Below are positions 1 to 4,715 of a DNA stretch of 5,326 nucleotides, in pieces. Numbering within the stretch: position 1 is the first letter of the stretch; each line of letters begins with the position of its first letter. Source of the stretch: Bacilli bacterium (GTDB lineage Bacteria > Bacillota_I > Bacilli_A > RF39 > UBA660); assembly GCA_017470045.1 (NCBI GenBank), contig JAFUFG010000237.1, positions 1 to 5,326 on the forward strand. The letters run 5' to 3'. Below the pieces are notes generated by a model. That model was not told where the DNA came from. It saw only the letters and a list, made by a program, of their open reading frames with translations, and did no database searches. The translations under genes and the position numbers were made by a program.

Positions 1-2
1 CT

Positions 3-1070
3 CAAATTAAAGATCAAAATAATAGAATGAAATACGTTCTCGAATCATTTGTATCAAATGGTGCACCAGAAGAAATACTCTACGAAGCAAAACCACATAT
101 CGGAACGGATATACTTGTTGAGGTAGTAAAAAATATGAGAGAAAAAATAATTTCTTTCGGTGGAACATTCCGCTACAATACTACGTTAACCGATATCGAA
201 ATAGAAAATAACAAAGTCAAAACAATTACGTTAAATAATACGGAAAAAGAAAATGTAGATAATCTAGTTTTAGCAATAGGACACAGTGCAAGAGATACCT
301 TTGAAATGTTAAATCAAAAAGAACTAGATCTACAAGCAAAACCATTTGCAGTAGGAGTTCGTATTTCTCATCCACAATCGATGATTAATCATTCTCAATA
401 CGGAGAAGCTAGTAAGTATCTTCCACCTGCTTCTTATAAACTAACGTATCAAACAAAATCTGGTAGAGGAGTATATTCCTTCTGTATGTGTCCAGGAGGA
501 TATGTAGTAAATGCATCAAGTGAGGAAGGAAGACTTGCGGTTAATGGAATGAGTTATTCGAAAAGGGATAGTGAAAACGCGAATAGTGCACTTATTGTGA
601 CAGTAAGCCCAAAAGATTTTGGAGATCAGCCACTATCTGGATTAGAGTTCCAAAGAAGTCTAGAAGAAAATGCCTATAAAGTAGGTAATAAATCAATACC
701 AATTCAGCAGTATCTAGATTATAAAAACAAAAAAGAAAGCACAACAATCGGTGAAGTAAAACCAATCATAAAAGGAAACTATAATTATGGTGACATCAAT
801 AAAATATTCCCAGATTATATAAATGAATCTTTAGTAGAAGCAATTGAAAATTTTGGAACAAAGATAAAAGACTATAATCGAGATGATGCTCTATTAATGG
901 GAGTAGAATCAAGAACATCTTCGCCAGTTAAAATTCCACGAGATGATAACTATGTATCGAAAATATCAGGAATTTATCCTTGTGGAGAAGGTGCAGGATA
1001 TGCAGGAGGAATTACTTCTGCAGCAATAGATGGAGTAAAAGTTGCTGAAGCAATCGCAAAAAATATTTAG
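3..1070 (+). CDS. FAD-dependent dehydrogenase, COG2509 type (5'-truncated by window edge)
   Basis: This is the C-terminal portion of a predicted cytoplasmic flavoprotein; its substrate is not established for the family. The reading frame is open to the left edge (eight codons precede the first ATG at 27), so that ATG is probably an internal Met. The GxGxxG Rossmann motif that binds FAD is missing, which implies roughly 110-190 residues upstream. Features seen, counting from the Met at 27: LVLAIGHSARDTF (about residues 81-93), the second dinucleotide-domain motif; a segment with SGRGVYSFCMCPGGYVVNAS followed by SEEGRLAVNGMSY and RDSENANSA, very characteristic of this family; GVESRTSSPVKIPRD; and the terminal FAD-contacting GIYPCGEGAGYAGGITSAA (about residues 315-333). 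These blocks resemble COG2509 proteins closely, so the family call is firm and the function is not. The gene ends 41 nt before the next ATG, with no terminator hairpin visible in the gap. Confidence 0.9.
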   Translation, partial: QIKDQNNRMKYVLESFVSNGAPEEILYEAKPHIGTDILVEVVKNMREKIISFGGTFRYNTTLTDIEIENNKVKTITLNNTEKENVDNLVLAIGHSARDTFEMLNQKELDLQAKPFAVGVRISHPQSMINHSQYGEASKYLPPASYKLTYQTKSGRGVYSFCMCPGGYVVNASSEEGRLAVNGMSYSKRDSENANSALIVTVSPKDFGDQPLSGLEFQRSLEENAYKVGNKSIPIQQYLDYKNKKESTTIGEVKPIIKGNYNYGDINKIFPDYINESLVEAIENFGTKIKDYNRDDALLMGVESRTSSPVKIPRDDNYVSKISGIYPCGEGAGYAGGITSAAIDGVKVAEAIAKNI

Positions 1071-1094
1071 AAAAACAAAAAAATAGTGTATAAT
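1066..1094 (+). promoter_or_regulatory. Candidate sigma-A-type promoter for the deacetylase-MYG1 unit
   Basis: TTTAGA (1066-1071) as a -35 element lies 17 nt upstream of a perfect TATAAT (1089-1094). The -35 overlaps the stop codon of the FAD gene. Transcription would begin near 1101, directly at the Shine-Dalgarno AGGTGA (1102-1107), giving a leader of only about 11 nt before the ATG at 1112. The -10 is perfect and the -35 matches 4 of 6 positions. In AT-rich DNA such matches can arise by chance, but the position and spacing are right. Confidence 0.55.
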
Positions 1095-1111
1095 TTTTAA
1101 TAGGTGAGAAC

Positions 1112-2392
1112 ATGGAAAAGAAAAAATTAAAAAAGAAATGGTTAATCATTTTACCAATCGCATTAATCGTTCTAATTGGGGGAACTATTGGTGGAATATT
1201 CATCTATCAAAATATCAATGGAGTAAGTTCGAAATTAAAAGTCCAACTAAATGGAAAAAAATCAGTAACGGTAGAAGTTGGAAAAGAGTATAAAGAAGAT
1301 GGTTCTACTGCCAAATACGAAGATTCCGATCTAACAAAAGATATCAAAGTATCTGGTAAAGTAGATACAACAAAACTTGGTACTTATCTTGTAAAGTATA
1401 CGGTAAAATACAAAAAGCAAACGAAGAGTATTACTAGAAAAGTAACAGTAGTAGATAAAGTAGCTCCTGAGTTAACATTATCCGGAGAAGATGTTTCTAT
1501 CATTGTAGGAAATGATTATAATGAACCTGGATATTCAGCAAAAGATAATTATGATGGAGACTTAACTGAAAAAGTAAAAGCAACCAACAATATCAAAAAA
1601 GATGAAGTTGGAGAATATCAAGTTACATACGAAGTAGAAGATTCTAGTAAGAATAAAACAACCAAAACTAGAAAAGTAAATGTTATTGAGAAACCAAAAG
1701 TAGTAAGTGCTGGAGGTCAAGGAATCGCAGTATTAAATTATCACTTCTTCTATGATCCAAGTATTGGACAAAGTTGCGGAGATAGTATCTGTGAAAAAAT
1801 TGGAGACTTTAAAGCCCATTTAAAATGGTTTAAAGACAATGGTTATAAGACATTAACAATGACAGAATTTAGAGATTGGATGTATGGCTATACGGAACTT
1901 CCAGAAAAGTCTGTATTAATAACAATAGATGATGGAGCAGCTGGAACTGGAAAACATAATGGAAACTTATTAATTCCTGCTCTAGAGGAATATCAAGCAC
2001 ATGCAACATTATTCTTAATTACTGGTTGGAGGGATATCAGCAATTATCAAGGTTCCAAATATCTTGAAATTGAATCTCATACCAATGATATGCATAACGA
2101 AGGATGGTGTAGTGGGGTAACACGTGGTGCAAGAATGCTATGTCAAAATAATGAACAAGTATTAGCAGATTTAAGAAGATCAGTTGAAATTGTAAAAAGT
2201 AAAAAAGCATTCTGTTTCCCATTCTACGCATACGATGATAGAACAATCGGCTTAGTTAAAGAAGTAGGATTTGAAATGGCTTTCGTAGGAGGAAGTAGAA
2301 AAGCAAGAAGAACGGATAACAAATGGGCTATCCCAAGATACCCAGTTATTCAATCTCATTCGCTAAACGATATTATTGAAATGGTTAGCTAG
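1112..2392 (+). CDS. Membrane-anchored polysaccharide deacetylase with two Ig-like (DUF5011-type) domains
   Basis: A predicted extracellular carbohydrate esterase of the NodB/CE4 type, 426 aa, likely removing N-acetyl groups from a cell-wall or exopolysaccharide glycan; the exact substrate is unknown. A lysine-rich N terminus (MEKKKLKKKW) precedes one hydrophobic segment (about residues 10-32) with no obvious cleavage site, so a signal anchor is likely. Two tandem Ig-like domains follow (about 42-117 and 118-195), each ending in a KVxVV/KVNVI-like strand; the second carries YNEPGYSAKDNYDGDLT, typical of DUF5011. The catalytic domain begins at AVLNYHFFYD. It contains TIDDG (D273 probable catalytic base, D274 metal ligand), SHTNDMH (H323 and H328, an HTxxxH spacing as in PgaB/IcaB-like members) and FPFYAYDD (370-376). 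Cys222/227 and Cys333/344 could form disulfides. The AGGTGA ribosome site fixes the start. MYG1 follows after 14 nt, suggesting cotranscription. Confidence 0.88.
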   Translation: MEKKKLKKKWLIILPIALIVLIGGTIGGIFIYQNINGVSSKLKVQLNGKKSVTVEVGKEYKEDGSTAKYEDSDLTKDIKVSGKVDTTKLGTYLVKYTVKYKKQTKSITRKVTVVDKVAPELTLSGEDVSIIVGNDYNEPGYSAKDNYDGDLTEKVKATNNIKKDEVGEYQVTYEVEDSSKNKTTKTRKVNVIEKPKVVSAGGQGIAVLNYHFFYDPSIGQSCGDSICEKIGDFKAHLKWFKDNGYKTLTMTEFRDWMYGYTELPEKSVLITIDDGAAGTGKHNGNLLIPALEEYQAHATLFLITGWRDISNYQGSKYLEIESHTNDMHNEGWCSGVTRGARMLCQNNEQVLADLRRSVEIVKSKKAFCFPFYAYDDRTIGLVKEVGFEMAFVGGSRKARRTDNKWAIPRYPVIQSHSLNDIIEMVS

Positions 2393-2406
2393 AAAGAGGT
2401 GACATC

Positions 2407-3321
2407 ATGATTAAACTAGTTGAGAAAATAGAAGATGCAAAATATATAACACATAGCGGTACAATGCATGCGGATGAAGTGTTCGCAACAGCTTTCTTAA
2501 GTTTATATAGAGGAGATATCTTAATCTATAGACAAAGCGAAGTAAACCCAGAAGATTATCCAAATGCATTAGTGTACGATGTTGGAAGAGGAAAATTTGA
2601 TCATCATCAAATAGATAGACAAGTAAGAGAGAACAATATACCATATTGTTCTCTAGGTCTTCTTTGGAAAGAATATGGATTGGATTTTTTAGAAAAAAGA
2701 GGAGTCGAGTACGCAAGCGAAGTTCATCAAGCAATTGATAAAGACTTCATTGAAGGAATCGATGCAATTGATAACGGAGTATTTCCTAAGTTAGAAGCTC
2801 CATATAAGATTAAAAATATTTGCGATATCATAAAAATCTTTAATCCAAGTTATGGATCTGGTCAAAATGAATCTACCCAATTTTTAAAAGCAGTAGATGT
2901 TGCCAAAAGCATCTTTGAAGAAGAAGTTGCCAGTGTAACGGGTAGAGTAAAAGCAAGAAATCTAGTCGAAGCAAAAATTGAAGAAGCAAAAGAAAAGCAT
3001 TATTTAGTATTAGATGAATTTATGCCATACGAAGAAGCTGTATTTAATAAAGATGAGAATAAGGATATCTATTTTTGCATTTATCCTTCGAATCGTGGAG
3101 GATATGCTGCAAAAACGATTTCCATATCTCCAGAAGATAGAACCGATCGTATGTCATTCCCAGAGGAATGGGCAGGTCAAGACAAGCAGCTAGAAAATAT
3201 CAGTGGTGTAGAAGGTGCAACTTTCTGCCACTTAGCAAGATTCTTAGTATGTGCAAAAACAAAAGAAGCAATTATAAAGTTAGTAGAAATGACAATTAAC
3301 AAAGAAAAAAATGACAAGTAA
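2407..3321 (+). CDS. MYG1 family protein (UPF0160), predicted DHH-like nuclease
   Basis: A 304-aa protein matching the MYG1 family along its whole length. The eukaryotic member is reported to be a 3'-5' RNA exonuclease; the bacterial role is not settled. Visible family blocks are THSGTMHADEVFATA (15-29), VYDVGRGKFDHHQ (56-68, containing the DHH-type metal-binding signature D65-H66-H67), YCSLGLLWKEYG, DFIEGIDAIDNG, and a C-terminal block with SFPEEWAGQ, then GATFCHLARFLVCAKTKEAI. Length and motif order are those of an intact cytoplasmic protein with no signal peptide. The start ATG is preceded by a strong GAGGTGA (2396-2402). It lies 14 nt after the deacetylase stop, so the two are probably cotranscribed, although no functional link is evident. 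A perfect 12-bp inverted repeat lies within the gene at 2628-2654. No clear terminator follows it. Confidence 0.93.
   Translation: MIKLVEKIEDAKYITHSGTMHADEVFATAFLSLYRGDILIYRQSEVNPEDYPNALVYDVGRGKFDHHQIDRQVRENNIPYCSLGLLWKEYGLDFLEKRGVEYASEVHQAIDKDFIEGIDAIDNGVFPKLEAPYKIKNICDIIKIFNPSYGSGQNESTQFLKAVDVAKSIFEEEVASVTGRVKARNLVEAKIEEAKEKHYLVLDEFMPYEEAVFNKDENKDIYFCIYPSNRGGYAAKTISISPEDRTDRMSFPEEWAGQDKQLENISGVEGATFCHLARFLVCAKTKEAIIKLVEMTINKEKNDK
2628..2654. repeat. Perfect 12-bp inverted repeat with 3-nt spacer inside the MYG1 gene
   Basis: The arms AGAGAACAATAT (2628-2639) and ATATTGTTCTCT (2643-2654) are exact reverse complements separated by ACC. The repeat lies in coding sequence for the residues RENNIPYCSL. 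In RNA it would fold as a 12-bp stem with a minimal 3-nt loop; in DNA it is a dyad of the size a dimeric regulator binds. There is no T-tract immediately after it, so it is not an intrinsic terminator. Function is unknown and chance is not excluded. Confidence 0.75.
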
Positions 3322-3343
3322 AATAGATTTTTATTTGGAATCA

Positions 3344-3372
3344 TTGACAAAAAAGAGTTCGGAAAAGATAAT
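3344..3372 (+). promoter_or_regulatory. Near-consensus promoter of the membrane protein-yceD-rpmF operon
   Basis: A perfect TTGACA (3344-3349) is followed after exactly 17 nt by GATAAT (3367-3372), five of six matches to TATAAT. It sits in the 71-nt gap between MYG1 and the membrane-protein gene, 20 nt before that gene's ATG. This is the strongest promoter match in the window. It would start transcription near 3379, a leader of about 14 nt carrying the AGAGGTGG ribosome site at 3382-3389. Strong transcription would suit a ribosomal-protein operon. Confidence 0.8.
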
Positions 3373-3392
3373 AAATAAGGAAGAGGTGGAAT

Positions 3393-3938
3393 ATGTACTA
3401 CAATGGAAAAAAAGAATTATTAAAGAACATTTTAATAATTGGTATTATTTTAGGAATAGCCGTAGTATCTACACATTATATTTATTATAAATTTCAAAAA
3501 GAAAGAGATGTCGATTATAACTCAAAATCATTAGATATCGTATTTCACGAAAAGGCTGGAGCAAATATCACAATCGAAAAAGCAAAACCAGTAACGGACT
3601 CTGTGGGATTATCATCAAATTCATATACATTTACAGTAAAAAATAATTTAACAGAACCAGTTAAATTTAAAATAAATCTTGTAGATGATTTAGAAAAAAT
3701 ACTAGAAGATGATTGCCAAGATATTACAATGGATAAACATTTTATTAAAGTATCTTTAAAAGAAGGTAATGGTCCAAATAAGATTTATCTATTATCAGAC
3801 CTAGAAGATGGAACAATCGGAAAAGTAAAAATTAAAGCATTAGAAGAAAAAGATTATACCATTCGTCTATGGGTAGATAGTAATTATGAAGGTAATAGTA
3901 ATCACCATTACCATGGAATCATTAAGGTAGAGGAATAA
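3393..3938 (+). CDS. Unrecognised single-pass membrane protein with extracellular beta-rich domain
   Basis: I do not recognise the family of this 181-aa protein. It has a short basic N terminus (KKELLK), one hydrophobic segment (about residues 12-30, NILIIGIILGIAVVST), then a polar remainder rich in alternating hydrophobic residues. This reads as a beta-sandwich on the outer face of the membrane: YTFTVKNNLTEPVKFKINLVDD looks like paired strands of an Ig-like fold, and the C terminus has YTIRLWVDSNY and a histidine cluster HHYHG before the final strand IIKVEE. There is a single cysteine. The start is supported by AGAGGTGG just upstream. It is the first gene after a strong promoter and its stop is separated from the yceD ATG by one nucleotide, so the two are almost certainly cotranscribed and perhaps translationally coupled. 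The context does not reveal its job; a surface or envelope role is an inference from topology. Confidence 0.8.
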   Translation: MYYNGKKELLKNILIIGIILGIAVVSTHYIYYKFQKERDVDYNSKSLDIVFHEKAGANITIEKAKPVTDSVGLSSNSYTFTVKNNLTEPVKFKINLVDDLEKILEDDCQDITMDKHFIKVSLKEGNGPNKIYLLSDLEDGTIGKVKIKALEEKDYTIRLWVDSNYEGNSNHHYHGIIKVEE

Positions 3939-3939
3939 T

Positions 3940-4422
3940 ATGATAGATTTAACATTACTTAGAAGTCATAACGTAGAAAAAATTGATATTACCGACAATT
4001 ATACGATTCCAAAAGAATACTATGATAATACCGAAGTAATAGATATAAAAGATGTTCAAGTAGAAGGAAATATCTGCTTGAAAGAAAGTGAAGAGGATTA
4101 CGAAGAAGAATTCGAATACGTAATTGCAAAAATAAAAGGGACTCTTATAATAGAAGACTCTATCTCATTAGAACCAGTAGAGTACCCATTTTCGATAGAA
4201 TATGATGATTTTCTAGAAGAAAATTGCAAAAAAAGCGAAAATTCTCTTGATATATTTATGTTTTTGTGGGAAAATATTGTACTAGAGGTCCCACTACACT
4301 ATACTGAGGTAGAAGATCTAAAGAAATTTAGTGGGGATGGTTGGCGATTAGTAAGTGATTATGAACCTACTAATACGAACAATCCCTTTAAGGAATTATT
4401 AAAAAATTTTGATAAGGAGTGA
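3940..4422 (+). CDS. yceD: YceD/DUF177 family protein (large ribosomal RNA accumulation protein)
   Basis: A 160-aa acidic cytoplasmic protein of the DUF177/YceD family (YlbN in Bacillus subtilis), which in other bacteria affects 23S rRNA or 50S accumulation and is classically encoded just upstream of rpmF, as here. Supporting blocks are GTLIIEDSISLEPVEYPF (about residues 68-85), corresponding to the family's central GTL...LEPVEYPF strand pair; WENIVLEVPLHY (110-121); SGDGW (131-135); and the C-terminal NPFKELLKNF (148-157), the typical NPF.xL ending. The central cysteine found in many relatives (a C.R or CxRC motif after GTL) is replaced by Glu-Asp here, so no metal site is apparent in that block. 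The start follows GAGGA (3930-3934), one nucleotide after the upstream stop. The TGA stop lies inside the rpmF ribosome binding region, five nucleotides before the rpmF ATG. Confidence 0.87.
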   Translation: MIDLTLLRSHNVEKIDITDNYTIPKEYYDNTEVIDIKDVQVEGNICLKESEEDYEEEFEYVIAKIKGTLIIEDSISLEPVEYPFSIEYDDFLEENCKKSENSLDIFMFLWENIVLEVPLHYTEVEDLKKFSGDGWRLVSDYEPTNTNNPFKELLKNFDKE

Positions 4423-4423
4423 T
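4414..4423 (+). promoter_or_regulatory. Ribosome binding site that fixes the rpmF start
   Basis: AAGGAGTGAT is a strong anti-16S match. Its AAGGAG core ends 8 nt before ATG 4428 and 11 nt before ATG 4431, but 35 nt before ATG 4455, which has no ribosome site of its own. Translation therefore should begin at 4428 or 4431, upstream of the canonical L32 N terminus. The in-frame GTG at 4419 lies within this site and is not a credible start. Confidence 0.85.
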
Positions 4424-4427
4424 TATA

Positions 4428-4643
4428 ATGATGAAAATGACATTAGATATCCAAATGTTCGCTGTTCCATTCCGTAAAGTTTCTAAAACAAGAAAAAGAA
4501 TGAGAAGAAGCCATAATGCTATGGAACTTCCTGGTGTTACAAAATGTCCAAGCTGTGGTGAAGTAATTAAACCACATAGAGTTTGTACAAAATGCGGTAA
4601 CTACAAAGGAAAAAAAGTTGTTGAAGTAAAAGAAGCTGAATAG
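4428..4643 (+). CDS. rpmF: 50S ribosomal protein L32 (bL32), zinc-ribbon form, with N-terminal extension
   Basis: A structural protein of the large ribosomal subunit, 71 aa from ATG 4428 (70 from 4431). From residue 12 it is a standard bL32: AVPFRKVSKTRKRMRRSHNA, then a zinc ribbon with C40, C43, C53 and C56 (CPSCG...CTKCG), so this is the four-cysteine, zinc-binding type rather than a zinc-independent paralogue. The odd part is the N terminus. Bacterial L32 normally starts M-A-V-P. Here the ribosome binding site drives an extra MMKMTLDIQMF ahead of AVP. The LDIQMF|A stretch resembles the Prp protease site on Firmicutes L27, and removal would give the canonical mature N terminus. The gene follows yceD by 5 nt and ends in an intrinsic terminator, completing the operon that begins at 3344. 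Confidence 0.96.
   Translation: MMKMTLDIQMFAVPFRKVSKTRKRMRRSHNAMELPGVTKCPSCGEVIKPHRVCTKCGNYKGKKVVEVKEAE
4443..4463 (+). other. Prp-protease-like cleavage motif in the L32 N-terminal extension
   Basis: These codons read L-D-I-Q-M-F-A. Firmicutes ribosomal protein L27 carries an N-terminal extension of the form LNLQFF|A, LDLQFF|A or LNLQLF|A, cut between Phe and Ala by the cysteine protease Prp. The match covers L, D, I (for L), Q, F and A, with M at the position that varies between F and L. The predicted cut is between codons 4458-4460 (Phe) and 4461-4463 (Ala). Similarity is seen directly; processing is inferred. Confidence 0.65.
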
Positions 4644-4655
4644 GCTTCTTTTTTT
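4628..4655 (+). terminator. Rho-independent terminator of the yceD-rpmF operon
   Basis: AAAAGAAGC (4628-4636) pairs with GCTTCTTTT (4644-4652) as a 9-bp stem around the 7-nt loop TGAATAG, with an uninterrupted T-run at 4649-4655 forming the distal stem and tail. The 5' arm is inside the last rpmF codons and the TAG stop is in the loop, so the gene's end doubles as its terminator. Only three G-C pairs are present, so strength is moderate. Confidence 0.8.
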
Positions 4656-4661
4656 ATTCTC

Positions 4662-4690
4662 TTGAAAAGAATTCAATTTCATAATACAAT
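4662..4690 (+). promoter_or_regulatory. Promoter of the pilin-like gene
   Basis: TTGAAA (4662-4667, five of six) and TACAAT (4685-4690, five of six) are separated by exactly 17 nt. The promoter begins 6 nt after the terminator T-run. Transcription would start near 4697, a leader of about 19 nt that holds the GAGGT ribosome site (4705-4709) before ATG 4716. Confidence 0.75.
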
Positions 4691-4715
4691 AGAAGAGAAT
4701 AATAGAGGTAAGACT

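Noticed and set aside
27..29. ATG 27 as the true start of the FAD protein
   Set aside because: The frame is open upstream to the window edge, no ribosome binding site precedes it, and the essential FAD-binding N terminus would be missing.
1012..1203. Minus-strand open frame opposite the end of the FAD gene and start of the deacetylase
   Set aside because: Its Phe/Leu-rich translation is the complement of A-rich coding sequence, with no family resemblance. It is a shadow frame, as are the minus-strand frames at 2037-2246, 2411-2734 and 4443-4682.
2595..2612. Inverted repeat ATTTGAT-CATC-ATCAAAT in MYG1
   Set aside because: It covers the codons of the invariant FDHHQ motif, so the protein sequence explains it.
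3321..3336. Possible terminator after MYG1 (AAATA ... TATTT)
   Set aside because: The stem is only 5 bp, all A-T, and lacks a proper T-tract after it. It is not credible as a terminator.
4419..4427. GTG at 4419 as the rpmF start, giving a 74-aa L32
   Set aside because: This GTG is part of the AAGGAGTGAT ribosome binding site for ATG 4428 and has no ribosome site of its own at the right distance.
4455..4457. ATG 4455 as the rpmF start, which would give an almost canonical M-F-A-V-P N terminus
   Set aside because: No Shine-Dalgarno lies upstream of it (the preceding bases are TGACATTAGATATCCAA), whereas a strong one serves 4428/4431. It remains the main alternative to the extension hypothesis.
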